A DNA stretch of 64,000 nt from Phlebiopsis flavidoalba (taxonomy: Eukaryota > Basidiomycota > Agaricomycetes > Polyporales > Phanerochaetaceae): positions 186,001 through 250,000 of the forward strand of contig JAOCPU010000016.1 in the NCBI GenBank assembly GCA_035772785.1, given 5' to 3'. Positions 1 through 11,321 of the stretch are shown here, piece after piece. The position numbers were made by a program, and so were the translations under genes. Every line of letters starts with the position of its first letter. The first letter of the stretch is position 1. A model generated the notes under the pieces. It saw only the letters and a program-made list of their open reading frames with translations, had not been told where the DNA came from and searched no databases.

Positions 1-985
1 TGGACACATGACTATTCGTGTATTTGAAGTGAGTCATCAATATTAGGCACTGCAAAGGCGAAGTATGCGGAATTAATGAACAAGACAAACGTGCGGAACG
101 TGAGCACAGATAAAGCACTTTGCCGGTTTGAACATGAACATATCCACTGCGCAGTACTTGCTTGCCGATGGTACAGCCACAACCTCGGCGCGCATGAAGG
201 GAAATAATCGGCATATGGCGACTGAGATTCAAACTTCCATCATACGCCGATCCAGAGAGATGTGTCGGGTCAGAAGGACTGAAAAGGAGAAAGGCTAGAA
301 GTATCCAACACGCGCCGGTACGCTTCCCGTGAAAAGTTCCAACTGCCCAACGTGGGTTCCAGAATCTTTGAAGACAACAGAGTATAGCGATGCGTGTGGA
401 CACGGGCTTGCGAACCAGGTGGGTCAAACTCGCGGATATCCAAAGTAAACTGAAGATAGTGTGAGTAGCATCAAACTGCGCAGCAGCGTACGTGTATCCA
501 GTTTTTTTTTTTGCAAGGAGTATGCCCGCTCGAGACACGGCCTCAGCCTCTCGGCCGCTCTATGCCAGGAATATTATGTGGCGCGGCGCCCGCGTGAGCC
601 CGGGTATGGTGCTGCGACGCACGATGGTACCGCAGGGCGCGTCGGATCGGAGTATTTGCAGCGAGATTGCCTGGAAATTCCCAATTGACGAGGACAACAA
701 AGACGAAAGTCTCAAAACCCCCGGGCGCGACGCGGACTCGCGTAGTGGTTTGCTGATGGTTTGGCCGTCGCAGTCGTGGCGAGAGTCGCCAGAGACGCCC
801 GAACGGGGCGGGCGCGGATGCCGGCGGCAGCGGACAGCCAGCCAGTGACGTGATGGTAAATGCCCGATCAAGTACGCACTAGCCCCCGCCTCCGTGGTCG
901 GCTCGAGGTGTTGGGTATATTATCTCAAAACAACCAGGCCGAATCTTCAGGCATGCTGTCCGCCTCTGCATCTTAGCTTCGTACC
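1..985. other. Upstream region, no gene recognised
   Basis: No reading frame here resembles a known protein. A T10 run lies near 503. The stretch probably holds the promoter of the transporter gene that begins at 989, and perhaps the end of an unrecognised gene to the left. Confidence 0.4.
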
Positions 986-988
986 ACC

Positions 989-3900
989 ATGTCCACCCCC
1001 CGCCCCGCCAGGGCCACCCAGCGAGAAGGCTCCCACGAACGGCATCAGCGACGCCGAGAAAGGGGCTGCCAGCCCCCCTGCGGCCCCCACGCTCAAGTCG
1101 CCACGGCAGTGGCGGCAAGTCTTTCATGGACAAGCTGCCTCCATGGATATCGACGAATCTGCGCTCCCCACGCTCGCGCAAGGCGTGGTTCCGATGCTGG
1201 CTGGCTTCATGGGTAGCCTTCATTATCATGCTGCCGCACTCGTCCCTGAGGCAGCTCGGAAATGCGTGCGTTTTCATTCAGGAGCGTGTGGTTCTGGGCT
1301 TCTCATCACAGCATACAGGGCCTTCTTCGCAGTTCCTAGCAAGCTTCATGATACCCGCCAACTTTCCAGTGCAATTGTTTGTCTTCGTGAGTTTATTATA
1401 GCTCTCGTATTACATTGGTCGCTTAGGGACACGCATCAATGACATAGGCACTGGGTACTTTGGTCTTTGGACTGTTGATGGGATGGGCGATTGGTGCCGC
1501 TGGAATGGCCGCAGCATTGGCGGCGGCCCGGAATCAGCTTGTCCTGAAGCAGAGTCTCCAACGGGATGGCTCAGAGGTGCGCATATATACCCAGTATCAG
1601 CATCGATTCTGAGCCCGATCTCTCTTTAGTGCTGCAGGTCTAGCGAATCCTGATGCTCTCTTCATGTCGGATATCTTCTCTGGAAAATTCTTGGATACAG
1701 CGTATGCCTTCCCGTTTCGAGAGTGGGAACCCAGTCGCTCACAAGCACTCTCAGGTCTTCCGTCGTCTATGGCCATATTTCTTGGCTTTGGTTGCTTCAT
1801 ATTTGCGCTCATTCGAGCATACATCCCCAAGCTATTGATCATGAGTATCTATGGCTAACGATTGCTCTCGACGTCTTCTGCGTGAGTACATGCGCCACAT
1901 GAACGCGCTTCATAACTGACGCCGAATCGCAGAGTTACGGTCCCCTGTTTCCCATTCACCCAATATACCCTCGTCAACTCGCTCCTCATCTCAGTTGCAT
2001 GCTACATTGGCATCGGTGCTGTCCTCATTATCATCATCTTCCCGGAGACCGTCAACCACGCCGCTCTTCTCGGCGCCTCGGGACTGATTGCGAAGTTGAA
2101 GGGTATCGTAGACCTGCAGCAGCAGATTCTCACTGCTACCCCCGAGGATCTTGCGGCAGGGGCTCCGCTTCCGGAAAGATGAATGGTCTGAGAATGGCTG
2201 TTTTCATGCAAATACAACAAAGTAGGTCATTTTCCTATTACATTTATCGCTGTAACCGGCGACGACGCCCCTGTAGTTTCTGGTTCACTCCACTTCATTG
2301 GTGCTGAGTTTAGCTGGGGAAAGTGGAATGCAGAAGATGTGAAAGCTCTTCAGGAGCCCCTCACTGTCGCTGTCAACCGTGCAGGTGAGTGACAGTCCTC
2401 TAGGACTCTACGATCGCTTGTCTCACATACCCCTAGCCGCCCTTCACTCCTTCGTGAAACTCGCCGGACACAAGCTCGCACGCAATCCCGACGCATCCAC
2501 GTCCGCCGCAACCTCCACCGCAATATCCGAAGCATCCGATGAGTCCGCCGAAGGTGACACCCGCCTCCTCCGGCAGCTGCGCACCCCAACACCGCACCGC
2601 CGAGTCCGCGTACTCCGTACGCATGCGCGACGTGCTGCCTGTGATCGAAGAGGCGACTTCGGACCTGCGTGGCGCATGTTCAGCGGGTCTCGGCGCGACC
2701 AAGGCCCGTGCTCGACGGGATCAACACGCGCCCGCTGGTCGCGGCGGCGGCGCGAGCGGGAGAGGCGACCAGCAGCTATATGTGCAGACCTCGAACGCCG
2801 CGCTCGAACGCCTCAAGACTGCACTCGCGCAGTTCAAGACGTCCCGCCGCCTCCAGCTCATCCGTCCGTTCGAGTCTGTACTCGAGGAGGCTCGCAGTTC
2901 ACCTGGGACGCTTCCCTTCAGGAGTCTCTATGTGTCCTACGTCTTTGCGGCGAACATGATTTCGTGTTGTACGGATTCGGTCATCAAGATTATGGAGACG
3001 GTCCAGATGACGGCTAGCAAGCAGAGGGCGCAAGAACCGGCTATGGGCTGGCTCCTGGAGGGCTCCGGGCACGATTCTTTTTCAAGGCCTTACTTTCGCG
3101 TGGTGGGGGACGGCGATGCTGAGGCTGCTGCTGTGGAGAAGACCAAGCTCCGGAGGCAAGAGGAGGAGGTCAAGGCGGCCGAGAAGCCTTACAGTCCGTG
3201 CCCCGCCTCCCGTATCTCATAGACAAGGAAATGCTGACTGCGGACCTCATTCGTGCTACAGAGCTCGACCCGGACAGCAGGCCTCCTACGAACTTCGGAC
3301 AACGCTTCGCCGACCGTATTTCATTCTACGTGTACAAGTGGACGAAGACCCCGGAGGCCACGGTACGTCCTCGGCGAGCCCGCAAGATGACTGGCAAGTG
3401 CTGACGCGATACCAGTTCTGCTTCCGCTATGTCGTCGTCTCCGTTGCCCTGTTCATTCCGCAAGTCGTCCGTTTTCCAGCGCACGTAAGTTCAGACCAAA
3501 AATCGCGGGCCATATGTAGGCTAAGTATATGATATAGGTTTGGTATACGTGGAAAAGGGCCTCTGCCTCCTATGGTAAGCTTTCAGGCGCATATGAAAAA
3601 TAGCGAAATTCATTTCATGAACAGTCTGGTCCCTGATTATGGCAGCAACTTACGTTGAAACGTGTGTATGCGATCTCTCGATCAGAGGTGTAAACGAGCA
3701 GTAAGTTGGAAACTCTATATCCTGAATTGATGCTTACTGCGCACGGCTCAGCTACTTCACGCGTATCCTCGGTACATTCATAGGCTCCGTCTTGGGCCTG
3801 CGTTGGCGTACAAGATAAAAATCGGATTGGTATACATCGGTATGTGTTTACAGTCATGATGTGTTCTGGCCAGCTGATTAAAACTGCTCTACAGGCTCCG

Positions 3901-5277
3901 CGAGAGGCAACGGAAACCCGTATGGTCTTGCTGCAATAACGCTGCTGATGATCACTTGTCTTTCCACCTGGTTTTCCTTCGTCTGTTCGCAGGCCAAACA
4001 CCACACCCAGTAGACCTTGGTGGAGTGCTGCTTCTTGGCGTGAGTGCTCGTTTCTCAATGCATAGGCCCGCACATGACTTACCGGCGCGGTAGGCGACGT
4101 ATGCACTCGTACTTGGATTCTCCTGGATCGACGGAATCTTCCGTCCCCATCCTCGGTAACCCTGGTGTCCGGGTGGGATATCGCGTGGAAGCGTTTTTGT
4201 TACTGTTATTGATTGGTAAACTCAGTCCGAACCCTCTCACCAACATATTCTGACGCAGACAATTGCAGGCAGTGTGCTGCGCAGCATCATTTTATTCTCA
4301 TGATGCTTCCTCCCAAGTCACTGGCCGCAAGGCCGTACGTCTTCGCAAACGCTAGCACGATTTCCTCCCTCTCCTTCCTCTACTCGGACATCATGGCTGC
4401 TGGATCAGTAGTGATGCCTCCACAACCGCATATAGAGCCACACATGACCGAATTTTATTCGCCCCTCCTCCTCTGCCCCGTCTGCGCCAGAGAAGTTTGT
4501 CGGTCTTGCCGGACAGATTCAAGCAGTCAAGATCCAGGACCATGCTCGCAAAGTGGGAAGGCAGTATCCGTGGCAAGTGGCCGGAGACGAATACATGAAA
4601 ATGCTCGGCGTTCAGTTCGGACATGATGTCGAGCCTTGCACTGGTAAAGCTCGCTTGGGAATATTCAGTCTCCCATCGGCTCGGTTCTCATACATTATTG
4701 TGCCTTCTAGCTTGCGGGATCACTCTCACAGGTCGACAGCGCGATGCGTGTCTCTCGTTCTTCTTGCACCGGACATTAGTCGTAAACCCGAACTTCGTAA
4801 AGCCGTGCCCATGAGCTGTTCTCGCCCAGAGTCCCGCTGGACCTGCCCACGCAGAGTGCGGACGTGATGGCAACTTTCTCTCATCGTCTCACAGGCCCTG
4901 CGCACCGGCGAGCCGATCCCACAGGCATTCCACCAGGATCTCCTTGACAGGCTACACTACCATGGCGCCATGGGCGCCAGACGTTCAAGCTCGACGGAGA
5001 GGGCAGGGCGGACCTACGCACGAGCCACATGGAGCATGTTTCGCAGTACGAATATTTGTTCTATGCGTACATCCATCTGCGCGGTGTTCCAAGTCATCGA
5101 GGTGAGCGGAGACCCTGTGAAGAAACGGGATAACTCTGATGCGATTTTAACCAGGGTTTGAATGATCTGCGGACGATCCACGACGCGTCCTCGTGGGGGT
5201 TTTGTGGAGATCCCCCTGGAAGGATTCGCGCGCTGGCGGGAAGAATATGATCGCGCTCATGACGTGAAGACGATGTG
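989..5277 (+). CDS. Bre4/FUSC-like putative ER membrane transporter (6TM N-terminal domain plus DUF2421), frameshifted
   Basis: This is a large fungal integral-membrane protein of the 'putative ER transporter, 6TM, N-terminal' family with a C-terminal DUF2421-type half, related to the brefeldin A sensitivity protein Bre4 and to FUSC/aromatic-acid exporters. The ATG at 989 sits in an ACCACC context. Visible blocks in order are DKLPPWISTNLRSPRSRKAW (about 1128), the hydrophobic WVAFIIMLPHSSLRQLG, IPANFPVQLFVF, the membrane block GLLMGWAIGAAGMAAALAAR (about 1470), NPDALFMSDIFSGKFLDT, LLISVACYIGIGAVLIIIIF (about 1980) and IRPFESVLEEA (about 2860). The second membrane half follows (FCFRYVVVSVALFIPQVVRF at 3416; RILGTFIGSVLGLRW at 3763) and ends with ALRTGEPIPQAF and YEYLFYAYIHLRGV near 5050-5090. 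Short introns separate the blocks. Several one-base indels break the frame, for example near 1006, 1115 and 5087. The family is clear; the substrate is not. The 3' end is approximate. Confidence 0.85.
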
Positions 5278-5500
5278 AGATTGTTACGTTCAAGCCAGTT
5301 TCAATTCGGACTATGGGGTTTTTGCGTTTTGCTGAGGGTCCATATCTAAATCTGTGTCGTTGGATGCGTTCACCTAATCACTCGGGCAGTCGTGGCCAAG
5401 ATATTATGTACCTTTTGTGCATGATGTTACGTTGAGTCACAATGCATGCTTACATCGAAAAAACTTCTCAGCTCGTGAGTTCAAGATCGGCAACCACTAC
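5278..5500. other. Intergenic spacer
   Basis: This AT-richer spacer lies between two genes that appear convergent. It probably carries both 3' ends. No clear polyadenylation signal was identified. Confidence 0.3.
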
Positions 5501-5502
5501 TG

Positions 5503-7280
5503 TCAATGTATTTGTCGAGAGTCCAAGATCCTAAGGGATGACCTAGAACAAACAGTCATCGACGCTCTTTCGCCAGGTTCTAGGTAGTTAGCCCAGAAAG
5601 GTACTCCTGTGCTTGAACCAGTTGGTGTGTATAGCCCATCGGGGACTGATGAAATGAGCTGCACTGGACGGAGTTTTCGCGCGGGACGCCGTACCACCCA
5701 CCCCCGAAGCCGGATTGCGCTTGTAAGGGGTATGCGGCAAGTCGACAAGGGCGCGCGGGGCACCCAGGTGAGAAGAAATAGCAGAAGTGTTCGGCGACGT
5801 GTCGAACGAGGTCGTTGTGGAGGGAGACCCACTGATCAGGGCTCCCATTGCTAGCAGGCCGACGACAAACCTGTGTCACGGGTGATGTGTCTGAGACGCG
5901 TTCTGGCGAGGTGAAAGACGCGACTTACCCAGCTTCTTTCCTGACCGAGGCTCGGAGCCCCCGCATCGTAATATAGAGAACCTGCCTTAGTTATGCGCCG
6001 TATAGACGGCGGATGCAGACCACGGGGCGGTGGAACGGGCTCGACGGTCGACGACCGTTGAGAGGAGGAGTATGGGTGGAAACGCGGTTATTCACAGGGC
6101 TACGGGAACGAGGGCCTGATGGTCAGATCTTTTTCGTTGGCGTGCACGGCGCGGAGGAGCAATATGTAACGTTGATTGGCGGGCGGCGTGGAGCCTCGGG
6201 CGAGGCCAGCTGAGAGCTGTACGGCCCTTCGGGGATAGACATGACCGGTGTCTTGCACGGACTGCCGAGGCTGATGGGTATCACGCCAGAGGACTCGGAT
6301 CCTTGTGATAGCAAAGTCTGGGGAATGCTCTGTAATGAATGCTATTAGCGAGCCGCGCGCGCATGGGCGCGAGGGAAAAGCATTACGGATGATGTCGCGC
6401 GCAAGGCACTCCGGTGTCCAGCGTTCGTCTAATAGTCCGGGCGTGAGACCGCTGTAGTTGAAACGGATCATCAACCATGTCTTGAGGTCGTCAGCTGTCT
6501 GAGTTGAGAGCCCCCCCGAATCGCAATGAAAAAGGGGCACGTCCGTGGGTATGGTAGGTTAGGGGTGAATCACAGATGCGAGCCGTGCCTCTTCAGCAAC
6601 TCCATCGCGATTTCGATGTAGTTATAAGCAATGTCGTGGACAGCGAGTGTCAAGCTGCAACGCAGGGGCACGGCCTCGGACACCGTCTTGATGCCATCCG
6701 GGCAATCGGACTGGAAGGGCAACTGCGTTGATGCATGCGCTTCCATAGGCCCCAGTGAACGAGCCAAAGCGTCTCTCGAAGGCAGAGAACGGATGGAGGT
6801 ACCCGACATTCTTAGCTGGGATTTTACCGACTTGTTCAACGACGCAGTGACAGGGCCTGTGCTAGAAAGAGGAGGTCTTGGGCTTGATGGCAAGGTCCTG
6901 GCATACCGCGGGCGGGGAACGACCCCACCAGAGCCCGTGGCGTTGCTGCCAATCTCTGTGACCACGATAGGTGGGCGGTCAGAGCGTGCGTCTCGGAAGC
7001 GAGAACTGCATAATTCTTCAGTATGTAGGATCTCAGCAAATAAGGCAGAATACTCAACGCGTTGCGTCGCATCTCTGGGACGTGTTGCACCCTCTGCTGA
7101 CACCCCTAGGCTCTGCAATGTCGTCTTCATATCGTGACTTCGAGGGGGGGGTTCGAGAAGGAAATCGAGCGTTACAAGCGTGAAAGAAAAGGATCCAAGC
7201 GTACCTGCGAATGGCCACGAAACGGATGGGACACTAGGCATGGAAAAGAACGTAAAGGGGTCGAGGACGGTGACTGCCAA
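5503..7280 (-). CDS. Unrecognised minus-strand gene, fragmented
   Basis: Overlapping minus-strand frames have a protein-like composition but match no family I recognise. A possible start is the ATG at about 7242 (MPSVPSVSWPFA), followed by a possible GT..AG intron. Later blocks include RNALSILPYLLRSYILKNYA (about 7010-7070), VHDIAYNYIEIAMELLKRHG (about 6580-6640) and FNYSGLTPGLLDERWTPECL (about 6400-6460). The last piece, near 5590-5850, is Ser/Thr/Pro-rich. Frame changes between blocks are frequent, as in the recognised genes, so this may be one gene of roughly 450-500 residues. Function, exact limits and even gene number are uncertain. Confidence 0.2.
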
Positions 7281-7931
7281 GCAGCAAAGGAGACACCAAG
7301 GACCGTGGCCTAGTTATATACCCTCCGTAACCACATTGCCATCGCAAAGCGCTGTTGGAATGATCATCCCTCCCTTGAGATCAGTATGCATTGTTAACAG
7401 ATGTCTCACTGTCGCGTTGCGTACCATGTGTAGCAACTGATGCACATCGCAGTTGTTTCTTCCGTAGACACATGATTCATGGATCGGGGGATGCCGAGTC
7501 GGTTGGTCTGGGCGCAATACATGCCCTACAAGCCATGTCCGGAGCGGCAACTGAGTGAGATAATCGGTACGTAGTATCTCACATCCTGCGTTGCGGAGAC
7601 GTTATGGATGATTGGGAGCCGACCCATTGCACAGATTTGACACGGCACTTTGAACGGAGTTTGCCGTCGCAAGTCGGTGGAGGAGCGAAGGCAACAAGGC
7701 GTATCATGAAACACCAGCTACGCGAGGCGCCTGCGGTACTTGGTACTCTACCGTCAGACTCTCTCCGGACACACAATGCGTCATACTACACACCGGAGAT
7801 ATCTAGCAAAAATATTTGAGCTCAAGTTCCTGTGGGAGTTGGGCTTGGTGGTGGCGGCTCCCGTTAGTGGCAAAAATTCAAATCATGAATACAAATTTGA
7901 AACTGTAGAAGAAAAAAACAAAAATACTCCT
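7281..7931. other. Intergenic region between unrecognised gene and tRNA
   Basis: No coding similarity was seen. The left part is likely the promoter of the minus-strand gene ending at 7280; a TATATA stretch at about 7315 would fit that orientation. The sequence becomes AT-rich just before the tRNA. Confidence 0.3.
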
Positions 7932-8003
7932 GCATTTAAGGGGGAATCGAACCCCCGGCGGGTCGATGGCACAACGACCAGGTTTACCACTACCCATTAA
8001 TGC
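7932..8003 (-). tRNA. tRNA-Gly (anticodon probably GCC), irregular
   Basis: Read on the minus strand, the acceptor starts GCATTAA and the 3' side ends TTAAATGC. The T arm is perfect (GGGGG-TTCGATT-CCCCC). The anticodon stem is GGTCG/CGACC around the loop TTGTGCCAT, and the D region reads GGTAGTGGTAAACC. The overall pattern matches eukaryotic tRNA-Gly(GCC), whose loop is TTGCCAT. Two irregularities are visible: the loop has nine bases because of an extra TG, and the 3' acceptor strand has one extra A. Both look like the small indels seen elsewhere in the window, although a tRNA pseudogene is possible. If the GTG in the loop were the anticodon it would read as His, but the five-pair stem then no longer fits. 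Confidence 0.7.
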
Positions 8004-8155
8004 TTGCATATGAGCCGGGGTCACAGAATATAAATCGTACACGGCTCTCTCTGACCGACGCCAAACTCCGGCTGTCGCGCTCCTTCCAGTGTTTAGCAGT
8101 CCTCACTAGCCCTCGCCTACAATCCGCGTCCTTATCACTAGTCCTCTACCTAACA

Positions 8156-9300
8156 ATGTCGACTCGTCCGCTCAACGACGATGAGGTCATCAGCGAGAGG
8201 AATAAGATGGTCAGTTGCGTATACCACGCTCTGTACATACGCCGCCGACGGCGGGGGCGCGCGCAGCGATGCGTTCATAGTCACTGTCTTAGCCTGTCTT
8301 CGTTTTCATAGGTGGCCTTCATTAAACAGGAGGCAATAGCGGGACACGGAGAAAGCTCCGTGAAATTAAGTCAAAGCAGATGAGGACATTTGCGATTGAG
8401 AAGGTATGCTGCCACAGCATTACAGTGCTGCTAGAAATGATGTTGGGACTGTCATGTTGTTGGTACGAAAACGATAGGCGAAACTTTTGAAGCAGGAGCA
8501 ACAAGCAATTCGATGGGGCCCAGTTTGAGAGAAGAAAGGCGCAAGAACGCGGGGAGGTTGCTTTTTATCAGATAGATCGTATGTGCTCGGTTGTCTCCTC
8601 TCGAGCAGTCACCCTTACATGCGACATTCCATGTGCGCAGGTCGACGTTTGACGAACAAATCGCGTTTGAAGCCTCCTCAGAGCGCTGAGGAGCACTGCA
8701 AGATTTGTTTGCCGCACGCCTACGCTCCAGGATTCTGAGTCCTCTGCGAACGCGTCCGCGTACTCTCAGTTCCTGGAATCTAACATCCTACTAAGGCTTT
8801 CTCGCACTTCTGGAACCTGCTGTGGACTGTCCATGTTAACGGCAAAAGGACGAGGCCGAGGTTGCGAAGGAAAAAAAGGCTTCTGCAGCGAGCAGAAAAG
8901 AGGTACGAAGAGATTAGCGGGACGCAACAGTGAAGACTACCGTCGAGGGCGTGCGCCTAAACGATGATTTGTGGCGTAGCATTATCACTTCTAATTTTCC
9001 TTTAGTGAAAAAATCTGAAGATTGCGTTGTTCTCTTTGAAACGATATTAGGGCCGGGCGGACCGTAGTCGATCCTCGTCAGTGCGAACTGGACGCATCAC
9101 CATTGACAACACATTGGACGAACACCGCGATTGGACTTCTCGAAGATATGGGTACGTCCCCGTTATAACAGCGTTACCATTCTCTCTGCACTGCTGACTT
9201 GAAAAACCTTTGCTTTTCATCACTTTTCACGGGCAGATGCTTCCCGAGATTCGTTACGATCTCTTTGGGGCTAACGAGACACCGCAAAGTTCTTGTACCC
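8156..9300 (+). CDS. VMA4: V-type H+-ATPase subunit E, frameshifted
   Basis: Subunit E forms the peripheral stalk of the vacuolar proton pump, linking V1 to V0 on vacuole and Golgi membranes. The ATG at 8156 opens MSTRPLNDDEVISERNKM; the exon ends at 8209 and an intron runs to 8311. Exon 2 opens VAFIKQEA, as in other fungal subunit E proteins, followed by remnants of the long N-terminal helix: KADE..FAIEK near 8375-8400 and KLLKQEQQAI near 8485-8510. Next come TNKSRLKPP near 8658, a block near 8940 that fits the middle of the family (TVEGV), and RITIDNTLDE near 9094. After an intron ending just before 9236, the C-terminal signature QMLPEIRYDLFGAN is intact. The gene is dense with one- and two-base insertions. 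The stop cannot be placed because the 3' end merges into a C-rich tract. Size and exon order fit the usual protein of about 230 residues. Confidence 0.85.
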
Positions 9301-9384
9301 CCCCCCCTCCTCCCCCCCACCCACCCCTCCTCCCCCCCCCCAGCCCCCCCGCGCCCACCCCCCCCCCCTCCCCCCCCCTCCACC
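9298..9384. repeat. C-rich low-complexity tract
   Basis: This is an 87-bp stretch, almost all C on the plus strand with scattered T, A and G, containing several C7 to C10 runs. It starts at or within a few bases of the end of VMA4. Such a tract is prone to slippage and to miscalled length. Confidence 0.9.
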
Positions 9385-9870
9385 ACATCATAATTGCAAT
9401 TGCCACCCTTCTGCCTCGCACAGGTAACCTCCTGCCGACTCTCAAATTGGGACTTCGATATCGGAGGAGAAGGCCTACCATCGCGACGATACGATGTGAA
9501 AGCGAGTATCATTTGTGGAATTAGTCCGCAACTATAAACAGATCACATGCGATTCATTTGTGAAACTTCTAGTTCGGCCCCCACTATATTCCGCATTTGT
9601 ACAACAACGTGGATGTACCAGCATGGACGCCAGTCGTTTCACTTTTGCGCGACCACGACTCTCGGCAGAGACAACAACTGGCTAACTGAAGACTTCACCG
9701 CTAGCCCTCCGCAGTATGCAGGTGACGTTTGCGTGCCGCCAGACGAGTGATGAGTAGAGGTTTCGGTGCAGCGTACGGGCGGGCCCTTACTGCTCCGCCC
9801 ACATAGCCAGATAGACCATCGCGAGTCTAGAGCGAGTATTCGTGCCGAGGTTGTCGGACAAGGGAAGAGA
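9385..9870. other. Spacer between VMA4 and the Alba-like gene
   Basis: No recognisable protein was found on either strand. The two neighbouring genes converge, so this should contain both 3' ends. Confidence 0.3.
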
Positions 9871-9874
9871 CAGC

Positions 9875-10523
9875 TCAACGCCACAGCAGTGCTATGAATT
9901 TTCCTCTTTTGATTGTCCTTCTCAGCGAGCTCGCTTTTTGGCACGCATGCGGGCAGCTTTTGACAACTGGCGCGTTGACGGCTTCTGGTATCTGTGGGGG
10001 GGACGGTTGGCTTGGTCCTAGGCTCGACGATTGTGGCACGTACGTTACAGACTTCGCAGAACTTCCCAGTTCCTTTCGACATAGCGTGATCTTCATGTAC
10101 GCTATCTTCTTTATTTTCAAACTCCACCGCGTTCAGCAAAAAAGCCACAGTGCATACGCTGTATGTACTCACTGGTTTCTCCCCTCCTATCACTGCCTTC
10201 AAGTTTTGTATTCTTTCTCTGCTCTTGCTGAGACGGTCCATCCATTTCTACATCCGTGTGAGGGCCAACCTAACTCTCCGAGTTTCATTGTACTGATGTA
10301 ACCCCGTCAGGGTACCTTTCTCTGCCAGAGAAGTGTCCAACATTTTCACATATTCGCGTTTGATAATTTCTACGACAGAGACAAGACGAGGAATCAAGGC
10401 TGTGGATGGGTTCATCTTGTCTCCTTTTGCTTTGGCTTTAGGAGTAGCTGGAGATTCGACGTCATGGTCCGATTCGGGGGCGAAACTACGGATGGAGTGG
10501 CCGGTAAGGTATGGAAACGTCAA
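9875..10523 (-). CDS. Alba-like nucleic-acid-binding domain protein
   Basis: On the minus strand, after an acidic/Lys-rich lead (SPATPKAKAKGDKMNPS), the block ALIPRLVSVVEIIKREYVKM is seen at about 10360-10420, then LAEKGTLTGLHQYNE. Further down comes a beta-strand-like block MKITLCRKEL (about 10065-10100), then a short disordered tail. The combination of SVVEIIKRE and a late ITL-type strand is how Alba-superfamily proteins look, including the RNase P/MRP subunits of the Rpp20/Rpp25/Pop6 kind. The gene would be small (about 170-200 residues) and broken by frameshifts around 10250 and 10120. Its start is uncertain, because the ATG at 10523 may not be the natural one. A role in RNase P/MRP or chromatin is only inferred from the fold. 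Confidence 0.45.
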
Positions 10524-10599
10524 TGGGGCAATCCGGATTTTCCTATTTGCAAGTATAACCGCATTCAGCGATGTGATCAGCTATCCTCCATGAGCGAGG

Positions 10600-11321
10600 G
10601 ATATGGTAGATCCTCACCTCGAAAAATTTGAGTGCAAGCTCGACCCACGCTTGCATTCTTACCGTGCGACGTTTATGCGCACTTCTTTAACAGCCTGCAG
10701 GGCCCCCGGTACGTTTGGCATGGGAGTGGATTCGGAGTAGCATCGCTCATAGTATTCCCGGAAGTGCCAGACCTTGAATTTCTCTTGTAGACGAGTAGAT
10801 ATCGCAGTATAGACCCCAGTGGTACCAGTAAATGTCAAATCATGCGCGACCGCGGCGCGCGTGTGATGCGGCGCCTACGCCACCCGGTCATGTGATGTCA
10901 TCATCAGTCTGCCGTCTGCGCGATTGGAGCTTCGCTTGACTAGGTTTCTCAAGAGCCAAGACTATCCAGGTGTGGTACTCTCAGGACCGCTTGCACTTAT
11001 CATAGTCACCACAGTGACCTTAGAATCTGGACGTTACAGTGTCAAGCTCGTTTTCGGGCACCGTTTAGTCACCTTCACCCTGTGCAAAGAGGTCAGCAGG
11101 TCTCAGATTTCAGAAGAACGCACACAATACTCGCGATCGCGTAGATTTACTTCAGCTAAGGTCAGCGGTCCGCAATTTTAACGCCACTCGTGAACCGCGC
11201 GCGGAGTCAGCTTGCTTAGTTATGGGCGCACCGGCGATAGATTGCGAGTAATACGCTGGCCCAAGTAGTATATAAGGTATACTGAATGCACATACTATAG
11301 AGCACTTTCAGCTATATCGCG
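10600..11321. other. Intergenic region, likely divergent promoters
   Basis: Nothing coding is recognisable. It lies between the 5' ends of the minus-strand Alba-like gene and the plus-strand dehydrogenase, so it probably holds both promoters. A TATATAAGG box occurs at 11270-11278, about 50 bp before the dehydrogenase start. Confidence 0.4.
11270..11278 (+). promoter_or_regulatory. TATA-like box of the SDR gene
   Basis: TATATAAGG lies about 50 bp upstream of the damaged start codon of the short-chain dehydrogenase. The match and spacing fit a core promoter, but this is inference from sequence alone. Confidence 0.35.

Noticed and set aside
7932..8003. Reading the tRNA as tRNA-His from the GTG in the loop
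   Set aside because: The five-pair anticodon stem GGTCG/CGACC and the overall sequence match tRNA-Gly(GCC); His would need a different stem register.
8156..9300. VMA4 as a pseudogene
   Set aside because: It is an essential single-copy gene, and the same kind of indels occur in every other gene; sequencing error is more likely.
9199..9512. Pro-rich (+) and Gly-rich (-) frames over the C-rich tract
   Set aside because: They are created by the C/G homopolymers at 9298-9384 and carry no other signal.
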